Below are positions 7,719-17,638 of a stretch of 64,000 bases of DNA, in pieces (positions within the stretch are counted from its first letter, which is position 1; every line of letters begins with the position of its first letter). This stretch comes from UBA6168 sp964508135 (GTDB taxonomy: Bacteria; Bacteroidota; Bacteroidia; Chitinophagales; Saprospiraceae). The DNA lies in NCBI GenBank assembly GCA_964508135.1, contig CAZDSU010000021.1, positions 1 through 64,000 on the forward strand, in the 5' to 3' direction. Position numbers and translations under genes: made by a program. Under the pieces are notes generated by a model, which worked only from the letters and a program-made list of their open reading frames with translations, was not told where the DNA came from and searched no databases.

Positions 7719-9449
7719 CTAATCCTTTCCATACTTGAAATCCACGACTACCCCATCTGCCAGCAACCTCCCATTGGACTTGCTGAACTTGCTTCCCGCT
7801 GGAACATAGACCAGCAGCCGGGCGCTATCCGCAGAAATATCAAAGTCCACTTTGCCCTTCACATTGGTTTTCAGCATGGTGCGGTTAACGGTGTCGTAAA
7901 TGTCAACGGCCTTGTTTCCCACGTCGGTCGTCACGTTTCTTGAGCCGGGAAATGGGTTGTAAAAAAGGTAGGTCGGATAAGGCTTTTGCTTCAAATACAT
8001 GTCCGTCGCCACGCAGTCGATGCGTAGAATCCGCTCCACGTTCGTCGGCTGAATCAACGCCCCGAAGATGCCTACATGCCCGCTGCCGTACACCGAAAAC
8101 ATGGTTTCCGGTGGCATACCGGGTGCCCAAAGTGGGCCGTCACCTTGTGCAAATGGCGTGATGCCTTTGAATTCCGGGTAAATGGATTCCTTGATTAAAC
8201 CCTCGTAAGCAATCACGTTTTTGGTGATGGTTTTTTGCTTGGGCAGCGCTTGCAGCGAGTCGGGGATTTCGTTGGGGTAAAACAGGCGGGCGGCATTGGC
8301 GGCGTTCAGCAGCAATTTCCCCACCGATCTTGCGTAGCGCTGGTCATAGCGCAGCATCGGAGCGAGCGGCAGTGCCAGGTCGAAGGTGTTCATGCAAAAG
8401 CCATAGCCGCCGTTGTGGGTGGTGCTGCCAGTGATGCCGCTCACGTCGTAGCCGCCCCAGTTCCCGACGATGACGCCCCAACCTTCACGTCCCACGGCAT
8501 CGCCGTCGAGCGTCCAGTTGAGGAACTTTTGCACGTCGTAATTCGCCCCGGTTTCAGCGTTCAAGCGTGCAGCCATGTAGGCACCGAAGGGCATAAACAT
8601 CTCGTAGTTGCGGTTTTCCTTTTGCCCGGCCAGCACGGTCAGTGCATTTTTGGCGGCCCGTAGGTATTTCTCGTCACCGAATTTTTGATAGGCCGCATAT
8701 AATATAAACGAGTACCCAGCAGCCACATCCTCCTGCGCCGGGATATGGCTTTTGCCGGGCTTCATGTTTTTAAAATCGAAGAAAGAATAGCTGTAATTAT
8801 TGCCCAATATGGAGTCCGATTTATAAAACTGCTCCGCAATTATGCGCTGTATTTCCTCAAAACCCTGCTCTTTCGGATAATAATTGGCGACGGCATAAAA
8901 CAGTACATTATTAAACACATCGTACCAATAATCATTGCCATATCCGCCGCCGATATGGGCGCTTTCATTGGTGAAATTCTGCACGATATTCCAGCCGCTG
9001 TCCTTGTTGAAATAATTGCGGAGCATGCCCACATAATTGCGCCCGTCCTGCTTGCTTTTGTCAATGCCCACGAGGGTTGCGCCGAGGATGGCGCCCTGTG
9101 CGCCGAGCGCCTCATGGTTCTGTCCCTTGTTGACGGTGGGGCCTTCCCGCACGTCGCCGATGGCGGTGTACAGGCCAAAGGTGGTCTGCTTGAAGTTATG
9201 CCCGGTGGAGTCCAGCCAAATCAGCGGTAGGTGCTTTCCTTTTTGATTAAAATCAAAGGCATATTTGTCGAAATCCAGGGCGGTTTGCTTCCAATCCTTC
9301 AAGTGGTAAGGCTCGGGCAGGTTGGGCATCTGCTCGATGCGGCGCACGGCAATTTGTTCAACGGGTTTGGACGTTGGGACAAATGAGGTGGTTTTGCAAG
9401 AAAAAATAAAGAGGACGAAAATGAGGTAGGCAGGTATTTTGTAAATCAT
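7719..9449 (-). CDS. Lipoprotein, putative carbohydrate-active (hydrolase-like) enzyme
   Basis: 576 residues with a signal peptide and lipobox (FVLFIFSC), so probably anchored in the outer membrane. The body resembles the first 560 or so residues of the protein at 20442-23558: shared are IEQMPNLPEP versus IAQMPNEPAP, FGLYT/FGLHT, NYYPYGAYMAARLNAE-type segments, an NWTLDGD...GWG stretch and AMLRYDQRYARSVGKLLLNAANAARLFYP. The repeated helical, aromatic-rich segments suggest an alpha/alpha-barrel glycosidase or lyase, but I cannot name a family. Its place in the polysaccharide locus supports a role in glycan breakdown. Confidence 0.6.
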   Translation of the reverse strand: MIYKIPAYLIFVLFIFSCKTTSFVPTSKPVEQIAVRRIEQMPNLPEPYHLKDWKQTALDFDKYAFDFNQKGKHLPLIWLDSTGHNFKQTTFGLYTAIGDVREGPTVNKGQNHEALGAQGAILGATLVGIDKSKQDGRNYVGMLRNYFNKDSGWNIVQNFTNESAHIGGGYGNDYWYDVFNNVLFYAVANYYPKEQGFEEIQRIIAEQFYKSDSILGNNYSYSFFDFKNMKPGKSHIPAQEDVAAGYSFILYAAYQKFGDEKYLRAAKNALTVLAGQKENRNYEMFMPFGAYMAARLNAETGANYDVQKFLNWTLDGDAVGREGWGVIVGNWGGYDVSGITGSTTHNGGYGFCMNTFDLALPLAPMLRYDQRYARSVGKLLLNAANAARLFYPNEIPDSLQALPKQKTITKNVIAYEGLIKESIYPEFKGITPFAQGDGPLWAPGMPPETMFSVYGSGHVGIFGALIQPTNVERILRIDCVATDMYLKQKPYPTYLFYNPFPGSRNVTTDVGNKAVDIYDTVNRTMLKTNVKGKVDFDISADSARLLVYVPAGSKFSKSNGRLLADGVVVDFKYGKD

Positions 9450-9510
9450 TTTTAAATTTTTACTTCAAATTCAATGGTGCTTTTTGTCAAACTTACCGCA
9501 CTTAAAATGA

Positions 9511-9555
9511 AAAAAGCAAAAGACCGCACCGTACACCGAGCATCTTTTGCCTTTT
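9511..9555 (-). terminator. Probable terminator of the Uma2 gene
   Basis: On the minus strand an 8 bp stem (GGCAAAAGA and TCTTTTGC) with a 19 nt loop is followed by TTTTTTC, starting about 30 bp after the stop codon at 9582. Confidence 0.5.
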
Positions 9556-9581
9556 ATCTTTTCCGATTTTACAAAGAAAAC

Positions 9582-10202
9582 TCAGGCTTTCAATTCCCAC
9601 AAGTTAAAGCTGAAACCCGGCAGCACCCCCTCGCCGGAAAGCGACTGGTCAAAATTGTCAACCGTTTCGTTGTTCCCATCGGCCCGGTATATCCATGCTT
9701 TTTCTTTTTTCGGGTCAATGAGCCAGGCGAGCTTTACGCCATTCGCCATCCAGGCATCCGTTATTTTCTTCTTCGTTTTGCTCAGTTTATCCGTTTCGGA
9801 AAGCACTTCCAGAACAAAGTCTGGGACGATTTCGGCGATGCTGCGGCGTTCATCTTCGCTCATGCCCTTGATTTTTTCCATGGAAATCCATGCGCCATCG
9901 GCTTTGTATTGCGAGCCGTCGGGTAGGTTGAACGAGGCGGAGGGGCTGACGACCCTCCCGAGTTGTTTGGTTTTTGACCAATTGGCAAGCATTCTAAATG
10001 CTTCGCCTTCATAGTAAGCGGAATCAAATGTCATCGGAGGGTGAATTGTAATGACACCAAGCTTGTCCCGTTCCACCCTCAAATCGGTGTGGCGGAGTAC
10101 AAATCGGTTGAATTGCTCCTTGCTCATTCGGCTTTTGAAAATCAGCGGTTCGAGCCGGATGATTTCGAGAATGGGATTGTCTGCTGCTACTGCATTCATC
10201 AT
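9582..10202 (-). CDS. Uma2-family (DUF820) putative endonuclease
   Basis: 206 residues. It shows the family pattern of a Uma2/DUF820 PD-(D/E)XK-like fold: a VVSPSASFNLPDGSQYKADGAW strand region with the acidic residue, PDFVLEVLSETDK (the E-V-L-S motif), then KKITDAWMANGVKLAWLIDP. Such proteins are common in Bacteroidota and Cyanobacteria, often in several copies, and their biological role is not well known. It lies between two genes of the polysaccharide locus in the same orientation, but nothing shows that it belongs to that pathway. Confidence 0.8.
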   Translation of the reverse strand: MMNAVAADNPILEIIRLEPLIFKSRMSKEQFNRFVLRHTDLRVERDKLGVITIHPPMTFDSAYYEGEAFRMLANWSKTKQLGRVVSPSASFNLPDGSQYKADGAWISMEKIKGMSEDERRSIAEIVPDFVLEVLSETDKLSKTKKKITDAWMANGVKLAWLIDPKKEKAWIYRADGNNETVDNFDQSLSGEGVLPGFSFNLWELKA

Positions 10203-10301
10203 GCTATGTCTTTAAAAATTTTAGTGCAAGGTACGTTTTTTTTGGTTTTGGGAATTGGCCGTCGGTAAACTTCACCTCCACTTGTTCCCCGAAAACACTG
10301 C

Positions 10302-11552
10302 TTATCCCGCTTGGTTCATCTCCGGCTCCCGCAATATATTCCGCATCATAAACCAGCCCATGAAATGCACCACGGCAATCACCAGCAAGGCATACCGCAG
10401 CGCCACATAATCACTCACATATCGGGCCAGCACGATGAACAAGCCGCAGCCGAACAAGCGCCCAATATACAGCCCAAATTCATGATTCAAAATATAGGCA
10501 AAAGCATTGCGGTCCTCCTTGGCAGCCACCACGTCAATCACTTTTAACTGCGTCGGAAAATACGCCATATCCAACAGCGGGCGGGCAAACAGCAGACAGA
10601 CCATGAACAAGATAACGCCAGGTGCCGAATAAAGCCCAGCATTGAACAAAGCGCCCAACACGAACAGCGAGCAGGCAATCAGGTATATCATCAGCCGATG
10701 CTTCGGGAATGATACCCTGCCGAGCACGTACAGCAGCACTGCCGATAGCGCTGCTGCTACGCCCTGAATCAAACCGAGCGAGCCTTCCTTTCCCACCAGC
10801 GTGAGCACCAGCATCGTCGGGGCGGTGACGATATAGCCCTGCGCCACGCCCTTGAGCGAAGCCAGCGCCAGCATTTTGTTCCACAACCTATCGAACTTGA
10901 AAAACAGGAAAGGCGCACGTTTGGGGTTCTGGAATTCGCCACGATGAACCAGCACGGACGCCAACGCAGCCAAAGCAAACACGAAGGCGGTCAGACAGTA
11001 GTATGCCACGTTAACGTTGCCGCCAAACCAGCCGTTTTTATCCGTTGCGCCGATAAAAGCGCCTGCCGCCAGCGGCACGAATATGCCCGTGACGGTGTAG
11101 AAAAAAGTCTCGATGCCGTAGTAGTAATTGCGGTTGCCGTCCTTGGTGGTGTTCAGGGCGAGGAAGTCCCGGTTTGCCCAAAAGAAACCATACGAAAGCC
11201 CCATGATAAGCCCAGCGACGAACACGCCGAGCGTGTCCAGTTCGGGCAGCAGCATCATGGCCGTCAGCGAGATGCCAGAGAGCAGCATCCCGAAAGCGTA
11301 CAACCGGGCGATGGGCATGGTCTTGAGCAGCCAACCATTGATGGCGAAGGTCAACGGGATGCCCGTGTACACCGCCAATTGGAAGATGACCACCAGCGAA
11401 AGATCACTCGAATTGCGCATGATATACGCCCCGACGAACAATTCGATGATGGGTATGACCAGCCCATAAATTAGGTTGGTCAGCAGCAGCATCCGCATGC
11501 CGAGCGGGTGCGATTTGAAAAAGGTGATTTCTGTGGTGAGTTTGTTCAACAT
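10302..11552 (-). CDS. MFS transporter, probable oligosaccharide importer
   Basis: 416 residues with about twelve hydrophobic segments. The pattern is that of a major facilitator (IMGLSYGFFWANRDFLALNTTKDGNRNYYYG between segments 4 and 5; second half starting near residue 220). Its start overlaps the end of the GH130 gene by 7 bp, so the two are co-transcribed and probably co-translated. Importer plus phosphorylase is a common pairing for cytoplasmic phosphorolysis of a beta-linked disaccharide or oligosaccharide. The substrate cannot be read from the sequence. Confidence 0.8.
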   Translation of the reverse strand: MLNKLTTEITFFKSHPLGMRMLLLTNLIYGLVIPIIELFVGAYIMRNSSDLSLVVIFQLAVYTGIPLTFAINGWLLKTMPIARLYAFGMLLSGISLTAMMLLPELDTLGVFVAGLIMGLSYGFFWANRDFLALNTTKDGNRNYYYGIETFFYTVTGIFVPLAAGAFIGATDKNGWFGGNVNVAYYCLTAFVFALAALASVLVHRGEFQNPKRAPFLFFKFDRLWNKMLALASLKGVAQGYIVTAPTMLVLTLVGKEGSLGLIQGVAAALSAVLLYVLGRVSFPKHRLMIYLIACSLFVLGALFNAGLYSAPGVILFMVCLLFARPLLDMAYFPTQLKVIDVVAAKEDRNAFAYILNHEFGLYIGRLFGCGLFIVLARYVSDYVALRYALLVIAVVHFMGWFMMRNILREPEMNQAG

Positions 11553-12613
11553 AGTGGTGATTGGTGATTGGTTACTTTCAAGTCTTCCAAAATCTTTTCA
11601 ATGGACAATTTTGCCCCACAAATTACCTCGTCGGAAGCACCGTAGTACATCGTGATTTCATCGCCATTTACCAAATGGCCGTTTGTAAAGACGACGTTGC
11701 CAAAAAAGCCCGTTTTCTCGTAAGCCGCCGTCGGTTCCATGAGCGGTTCGTAGGAACGGGCCAGCACTTTCCAAGGTTTTTTCAGGTCGAGCAGAATGAC
11801 ACCGAGGCAGTAGCAATTGTTGGCATCTGCGCCGTGGTAGATGGACAGCCAACCTTCGGCGGTTTTGATGGGAGCAGCGCCTGCGCCCACCCTTGCACTG
11901 TCCCACATGCCCGGTCGGGTGTGTAGGATGCAGTGGTGCTTGCCCCAGTGCAGCAGGTCGTCGGAGGCAGCAATCCAAATAAAATTGCCGCCCAAACCAA
12001 CCCCGGACGGGCGGTGCAGACAATAGTATTTGCCGCCAATTTTTTCCTCAAACAGCGCACAGTCCTTGTTGTGTGGTGGTAAAATCATGCCCTCCCGGGA
12101 GAAATTTTGCCAATCGGAAGTGCGCATCAACCCAACGCCCACGCCACTTTCGGAGACTTGCGTGTAGGTCAAATGATAGACGCCATCCATCAAACTCACC
12201 CGGCAATCTTCAATGCCAAAAGTTTCCAAACTGCCTTTGCCGAAAATACTTGTAGGCTGCTTAGTTGGTTCTGTGAAATGGACGCCATCGTCGCTGCAAA
12301 CCAGTCGCAAATGCGAGATAGTGGAGAGGTAGGTCGTGTTTTTGTAAGTCACCATCCTAGCATCGGACAAGTCCAAATCCGGGTCGGATTTGTCAAATTC
12401 CAAGATGGTGTAACCGCCTTCCGCATTCATCACCGGGAAGGATATCATGCCCTCTTTTTGAACGGGCCTTTCCGCCACCCGCAGCAGCAGCCAAGTTTTT
12501 CCTTGGAATGAAAATACGCCTGGGTTCAGCACACATTCCACCACCAAGCCGGGCTGGCTGGGTTGGATGTCTTTTGTGGATAAGATGGGGTTTTGGCTAA
12601 ATCTTTTTGGCAT
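11546..12613 (-). CDS. GH130-family glycoside phosphorylase
   Basis: 355 residues from MPKRFSQNPIL. I prefer this start because the in-frame upstream part (to 12745) is encoded by repeat-type sequence and the length then fits the family. GH130 signatures include NPGVFSFQGKTWLLLRVAERP, FGIEDCRVSLMDGVYHLTYT and IYHGADANNCYCLGVILLDL. Members cleave beta-mannosidic links with inorganic phosphate and give mannose 1-phosphate. There is no signal peptide, so it acts in the cytoplasm on material brought in by the adjacent MFS protein. The last residues (TNHQSPLC) come from a short GGTGATT tandem repeat at 11555-11574. Confidence 0.88.
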   Translation of the reverse strand: MPKRFSQNPILSTKDIQPSQPGLVVECVLNPGVFSFQGKTWLLLRVAERPVQKEGMISFPVMNAEGGYTILEFDKSDPDLDLSDARMVTYKNTTYLSTISHLRLVCSDDGVHFTEPTKQPTSIFGKGSLETFGIEDCRVSLMDGVYHLTYTQVSESGVGVGLMRTSDWQNFSREGMILPPHNKDCALFEEKIGGKYYCLHRPSGVGLGGNFIWIAASDDLLHWGKHHCILHTRPGMWDSARVGAGAAPIKTAEGWLSIYHGADANNCYCLGVILLDLKKPWKVLARSYEPLMEPTAAYEKTGFFGNVVFTNGHLVNGDEITMYYGASDEVICGAKLSIEKILEDLKVTNHQSPLC

Positions 12614-12699
12614 GATGGCTTTTTCTACCCGTAGTAAACATGCGGTGCATTTGCATAAATTCCATTTGGAAGAGCAGTCTTGGTTTTCACAGAAAGTGC

Positions 12700-13120
12700 C
12701 CCATTTTTCCGATAGAGCCGACAATTCTCGGAAAGATCGCCACAATTCTTCCGACAGAACCGATCATTCTAAGGTTGAGTGTCGGCGTGACTGTGAGTCA
12801 CGCCGACACTTCCTTTCTCAGAATTTACAATGCTCGTCCCAGCGGGGCGACATCTTTGTAGAACTTGCCCATCCCTGGCATTATCGTAGGAACGGTATCT
12901 GAAATGCACCAATATGCCGTTCCTACGATAGTGCCGTTTGGCAACATATTTCCAAAAGTCACTATCTGCATTTGTGCCAAAAGTCAATACGCTACGCATT
13001 CGCACAAACCCTATTTGTAGCGTATCGCCATTTGGCACAAATAGAGGAACGGAAAAAACGGGGTTGGACGATTGCTACAAAGATGGCGTTCCTACGGAAC
13101 GAAGGTGTGCATTGGTCATT
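12700..13120. repeat. Cluster of palindromic and tandem repeats upstream of the GH130 gene
   Basis: From left to right: about three units of a 22 nt motif with ACAATTCT and TTCCGA elements (12705-12775); a hairpin with 14 nt arms (12779-12809, core TCGGCGTGACT); an arm ending CATCTTTGTAG (12823-12861); a hairpin with 17 nt arms (12882-12898 and 12914-12930) matching the inner hairpin of the hypF element; an inverted pair containing TTTGTGCCAAA (about 12970-13042); and an arm starting CTACAAAGATGG (13075-13116). The 577 bp between the two genes otherwise hold no credible gene. Confidence 0.75.
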
Positions 13121-13190
13121 ATGGAAGATAAAGATTGATGAGCATTGATGCCAAAACACCAACGCCCATCAATCTTTGCGAACCTCAACT

Positions 13191-16100
13191 TTATTGCTTG
13201 TCAAACTTCACAGCACCCAGGTTTTTGCCCCCCAACACGAAATTGAGGAAATAAGTACCCGTTGCGTAAGCGCCGACGTTCATCGAAAACTGACCAGCGG
13301 GTAGTTCGTTTTTGTCAAACTGAACCATGCCCACTTGCCTGCCTTGAACGTCGAGTACCCGCACCAGCAGCGGCTGGAGGTTGTCGAAACCATGTTTCAC
13401 CAAAAGCTCAGAAGTGGATGGGTTTGGGTAAACGGCTTGAACCATGCTTTCCAATTCGCTGCTCGGTTCGTCAACGCCAGTGATGCTGCCACTGTTGAAC
13501 AGGAGGCCCACTTCGTCCGGCGTCAGCGCCCGGTTGTAGATTTTCACCTCGTCCAGTGCGCCCGTGAAGTACTGGCCTCCATCAATGGGGTTGTTGCCCA
13601 TGCCAAGCGGGAAGCTGGTGCTGTTCAGCGTGCCAGCGGCAGGCAGGTTGTTCACTTCCACGCCGTCAAGGTAGATGATGTCGTTCACGCCGTCATGTAC
13701 CATCGTCACGTACCACCAGTTGTTGAGGATGAGTTCGTTGCCGTCCTTCGAGTCCATGTCGTGGATGAAGTTGTCGGAAACGGCGTTGTGGCTGTTGGTC
13801 GTCCACACGATTTTCAAGTGTTGCGGCAGCGAAATCTTGAAGCGCTGGCTCCAATGGCCGAAGTCAATGATGTAAGCCTCCGCATCGGTGCTCACGGCAT
13901 CCGGGCGAATCCAGAAGCTGACGGTCGTGTAGTCAGAGATAAGCTGCACCGCATTGAGTGCCAGCACGGAATCCTGCGCTCCGTCAAACTTGATGGCCTG
14001 AATGCCCGTGCCGTTCGGGTGCGTGACGGGTATGAAAGTCGGGTTGCCGCCGATAGCACCGTGGTTGGCATAAGCTGTGGCATCATTGGCGTTTCCGTCA
14101 AATTTGTACCAAGCCACCATGCCCGGCTCGCCTGTGTTGATTTCGGCGTCGGTGGAAACGGTGATTTCGGAAATGGCGGACTCGTTGCCCGCCAAATCGA
14201 AGGCGTAGATTTCAAAGGTATAAGCTGTTTCAGCATCCAAGCCGCCAACTAAAACCGAGGTCGCCGTGCCGGGAATGCTGTCATAAAAGACGCCGTCCAA
14301 CAGCACCACATAGCCAGCCACAATCACATCGTCCGTCGAAGCATCCCAAGTGAGCAGCACCGAAGCCGAGCCGGTCGTAGCTGCCAAGTTGCCGGGGGCA
14401 GTCGGCGGCGTCGTGTCGGGCGTTTGGTCTGGGCCTGTCGTTACCAGCAAAGAAGTCGGCAGCGATTCATTGCCAGCCTCGTCCACAGCAGTCACGCTGA
14501 ACTCGAATTCGGTCAGCGGGGTCAAAGTGGGTAGGTAGGCATTGGTGTTAGTCGTTGTCAACACTTTCGCACCGTCTTGGTAAACGTTGTAACCAGTCAC
14601 CGCAACGTTATCGGAAGATGGCAGCCAACTCAGGCTGACGTTGTTGAAACTCACCGAAGCAGAAAGGTTGAGCGGAGCGGAAGGTGCTTCCGAATCCGTT
14701 ACCGCAGGTGGCGTGGATTGCAAAACATAAAGCGCAGCAATTTCCACAGCGCTCAGTGCCACGTTGTAAATCTGCACTTCGTCCAGTGAGCCATTGAAAT
14801 AATTGGCGTTGTCAATCGGGTCGAAGCCGATGCCAAGCGGATAGACGGTTGCATCGAGTGCACCAGCAACCAGCTTGGTGGCCACTTCCGCTCCGTTGAA
14901 ATAGATTTTGTCGTTCGTGCCATCGTGCGTCATCGTGACCATTGTCCAAGTGCCGACTACGAGTGGTGTGCCGGAATCCATGTCGCTGCAACAAGTGCCA
15001 TTGGAATGGGTGGTGAAAACGGGCTTGCCGTGGCTGGGCAATGAGATTTTCCAGCGCTCCTGCCAGCCGCCGTTCGAGAGGATGTACGCCTCGCCACTGG
15101 CGGGCAGTTCTGCCACGTTTACCCAAAAACTGATGGTCGTGTTGGCCGAGTTCTGTTGTGGTGAATTGGCCGCTTCGACTTCGTCGCTCGTTCCGTTGAA
15201 GGCGTAGGCTTTGTTGTTTTTGCCAAAACGGTCGGTGGTAAGTTGCGCACCTGATACCGTGGCGTCGTTGTGGTAGTCAGTCGCATCCTTGGCGTTCCCG
15301 CTGAACGGATAGTCCGCCACGAGGTTGCCGCCGATGGTCGGGACAGGGTTTTGCGCAGCGTACAATGCAGCGATTTCCGCAGCGCTCAGGGCGACGTTGT
15401 AAATCTGCACGTCGTCGAGTGAGCCGTCAAAAAAGCCGCCGTTGTCAATCGGGTCGTAGCCGATGCCAAGTGGGTACTTGGTCTTGTCGAGTGCGCCACC
15501 GACAAATTTGGTGGCCACTTCTACTCCATCGAAGTAGATTTTGTCGCTTGTACCGTCGTGTGTCATCGTCACCATCGTCCATTGACCAAGGACGAGCGGC
15601 ACTCCAGAGTCCATGTCCGAGCAGCAAGCGCCGCCGGAGTGGGTGGTGAAAACGGTCTTGCCGTGGTTGGGCAGGGAGATTTTCCAGCGCTCCTGCCAGC
15701 CGCCGTTTGACAAAATGAACACCTCGCCGGAAGCTGGGAAGGCATCAGGTTTTACCCAAAAATTGATGGTCGTGTAATCGGATTGCAGTGCCGCAGAATT
15801 GGCAGCCGTGGCTGCGCCTTGCAGGGCGTTGCCGCCCCAACCGTGTCGGTTGGCGGTTGCCACGACGCTTGCATCGAGGATGGCATGGTTGGCAAATTGC
15901 GAGTCGTCCGTGCCGTTTCCGTTCAGGCTGTAGCTCGCTACGAGTGTGCTGGCCGTGCCGGGAAACGTGGATTGCGCAGCGTAGGCCGCTGCCACTTGGA
16001 GGCCGGAGAGGGCAAAGTTGGCAATCTGCACGTCGTCAATGGAGCCATCAAAAAAGCTGCCGTTGTCAATCGGGTCGTAGCCGATGCCGAGTGGATGCAC

Positions 16101-17291
16101 GGTCGCATCGAGTGCGCCTGCGACCAGTTTGGTGGCCACTTCCACCCCGTTGAAATAGATTTTGTCGTTCGTTCCGTCATGTGTCATGACCACGTTCGTC
16201 CAGGTGTTCAACGTCAGCGGTGTGCCGGAATCCATGTCGCTGCAACAAACGCCACCGGAGTGGGTGGTGAAAACGGTCTTGCCGTGTGAGGGTAATGAAA
16301 TCTTCCAGCGCTCCTGCCAGCCGCCATGCGATAGCAGGAAAACCTCCCCGCTGGCGGGGAAGGAATTCGGTTTTACCCAAAAGCTGATGGTTGTGTTGGC
16401 GGAATTCAGTTGCGCCGAATTGCTTGCTTTTATGCTGGATGATGTGCCGTTGAAGGAATAGGTGCTATTGCCGAAGCCAAAGCGGTCAGTAGTAGAAGTC
16501 ACGTCCGTGGCTGTCGCATGATTGGCAAAGGCCGTGGCGTCGAGGGTGTTATTGGTAAATAAATAGGATGCCACGATGCCCGGCGCTACGGTCGGGGTGG
16601 TGTTCTGGGCCGCATACAAAGTGGCGATTTGCCCAGCGGACAAGGCCATGTTGTATATGCGCACCTCGTCCAAAACGCCGTCGAGAAAGTTGCCACCGTC
16701 CACCGCATTGTAGCCTATGCCGAGTGGTTTGGTGGTGCTGCTCATGGTGCCGGATACTGCTTTTGTGGCAACCTGCACACCGTTCATGTAGATGAGGTCG
16801 TTCGTGCCGTCGTGGACGAAAACGACATGCGTCCATGCGCCGGGCACGAGTTCGTTGCCGCCACCAGCGTCCATGTCGGAGATGCCGGAGGAGTTGTTGG
16901 TCGTCCAGACCAGCTTGCCGTGGGTGGGCAGCGAGATTTTCCAGCGCTCCTGCCAGCCGCCGAACGACAGCGGGTAGGCTTCGCCGGACACTGGCAGTGC
17001 ATTGACTTTTATCCAAAAGGCAACCGTGGTGTAATTGGAATTGAGCACCGGATTGTTGGGCGCTTCGAGGTAGCTCTGCGTTCCGTCGAAACTGAAGGCA
17101 TTGTTTGCCCATCCGAAACGGTCTTGCGCCAAGGTAGCGCCGTGTACCGAGGCCGTGTTCGCACTGACCGAAAGGTCGTTGGCGTTCCCGGCGAAGGTGT
17201 AGTTTGCCACTGGCGTCTGTGCCTGCAAGCCGGTGAGGGCCAGCAGCCAACCGCATAGCAGCATTGGGAGGTTTTGTACAGTCATTTTCAT
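13191..17291 (-). CDS. Secreted multidomain LamG/fibronectin III protein with type IX sorting domain
   Basis: 1366 residues. Signal peptide 1-24 (ending LTGLQAQ), four LamG/concanavalin-like domains (about 25-225, 235-440, 450-650, 660-870), two fibronectin III domains (about 880-970 and 975-1065), a fifth LamG domain (about 1070-1275), then a type IX secretion C-terminal domain (YPNPSTSELLVKHG to the end). The LamG copies share long near-identical stretches such as WQERWKISLPSHGK and MTHDGTNDKIYFNG, indicating recent internal duplication. It is probably a cell-surface carbohydrate-binding or adhesive protein serving the polysaccharide locus; no catalytic motif is visible. Confidence 0.85.
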   Translation of the reverse strand: MKMTVQNLPMLLCGWLLALTGLQAQTPVANYTFAGNANDLSVSANTASVHGATLAQDRFGWANNAFSFDGTQSYLEAPNNPVLNSNYTTVAFWIKVNALPVSGEAYPLSFGGWQERWKISLPTHGKLVWTTNNSSGISDMDAGGGNELVPGAWTHVVFVHDGTNDLIYMNGVQVATKAVSGTMSSTTKPLGIGYNAVDGGNFLDGVLDEVRIYNMALSAGQIATLYAAQNTTPTVAPGIVASYLFTNNTLDATAFANHATATDVTSTTDRFGFGNSTYSFNGTSSSIKASNSAQLNSANTTISFWVKPNSFPASGEVFLLSHGGWQERWKISLPSHGKTVFTTHSGGVCCSDMDSGTPLTLNTWTNVVMTHDGTNDKIYFNGVEVATKLVAGALDATVHPLGIGYDPIDNGSFFDGSIDDVQIANFALSGLQVAAAYAAQSTFPGTASTLVASYSLNGNGTDDSQFANHAILDASVVATANRHGWGGNALQGAATAANSAALQSDYTTINFWVKPDAFPASGEVFILSNGGWQERWKISLPNHGKTVFTTHSGGACCSDMDSGVPLVLGQWTMVTMTHDGTSDKIYFDGVEVATKFVGGALDKTKYPLGIGYDPIDNGGFFDGSLDDVQIYNVALSAAEIAALYAAQNPVPTIGGNLVADYPFSGNAKDATDYHNDATVSGAQLTTDRFGKNNKAYAFNGTSDEVEAANSPQQNSANTTISFWVNVAELPASGEAYILSNGGWQERWKISLPSHGKPVFTTHSNGTCCSDMDSGTPLVVGTWTMVTMTHDGTNDKIYFNGAEVATKLVAGALDATVYPLGIGFDPIDNANYFNGSLDEVQIYNVALSAVEIAALYVLQSTPPAVTDSEAPSAPLNLSASVSFNNVSLSWLPSSDNVAVTGYNVYQDGAKVLTTTNTNAYLPTLTPLTEFEFSVTAVDEAGNESLPTSLLVTTGPDQTPDTTPPTAPGNLAATTGSASVLLTWDASTDDVIVAGYVVLLDGVFYDSIPGTATSVLVGGLDAETAYTFEIYAFDLAGNESAISEITVSTDAEINTGEPGMVAWYKFDGNANDATAYANHGAIGGNPTFIPVTHPNGTGIQAIKFDGAQDSVLALNAVQLISDYTTVSFWIRPDAVSTDAEAYIIDFGHWSQRFKISLPQHLKIVWTTNSHNAVSDNFIHDMDSKDGNELILNNWWYVTMVHDGVNDIIYLDGVEVNNLPAAGTLNSTSFPLGMGNNPIDGGQYFTGALDEVKIYNRALTPDEVGLLFNSGSITGVDEPSSELESMVQAVYPNPSTSELLVKHGFDNLQPLLVRVLDVQGRQVGMVQFDKNELPAGQFSMNVGAYATGTYFLNFVLGGKNLGAVKFDKQ

Positions 17292-17638
17292 GTGTTGTTA
17301 TTTTTAAAAATTTGGTCGGTAGTGACCGGGTGACGTTCCGTCAACCGGTCACTGACCAGCTTCGCAAAGCTCCGCATTGGGCGGGGCGGGGAATGGTACT
17401 TTGCTGTGGAATGGTGGTATTATGGTGAAAAGGTGGGGAATGGGATGAAAGAGGTAAGAGGAGAGGATTCTTGGAGGATGGTGATTTTTCGAGAAAGCTT
17501 TCGATGGCCGTGGCAGGGTGGGAATGGACAGTAGAAGATTTTTGAAAAGTTTCCGGGGAATTTTCGGGGTGGTTGTTTTGAAAATGCTGAATTTTCCGGC
17601 AGTTTTCCAGCAATTCGTTGGTAAATGGTTAAGCCAAA
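17292..17638. other. Spacer between LamG gene and defence cassette, no gene seen
   Basis: The 347 bp hold a hairpin (17321-17353, arms of AGTGACCGG type) close to the LamG gene start, followed by a purine-rich stretch (about 17390-17620) with no convincing coding signal on either strand. The divergent promoters of the flanking genes should lie here, but I see no clear TAnnTTTG pair. Confidence 0.5.

Noticed and set aside
11546..12745. Longer N-terminus for the GH130 protein
   Set aside because: The extra 44 residues extend into the repeat-rich spacer and GH130 proteins normally start near the MPKRFSQNPIL-type sequence.
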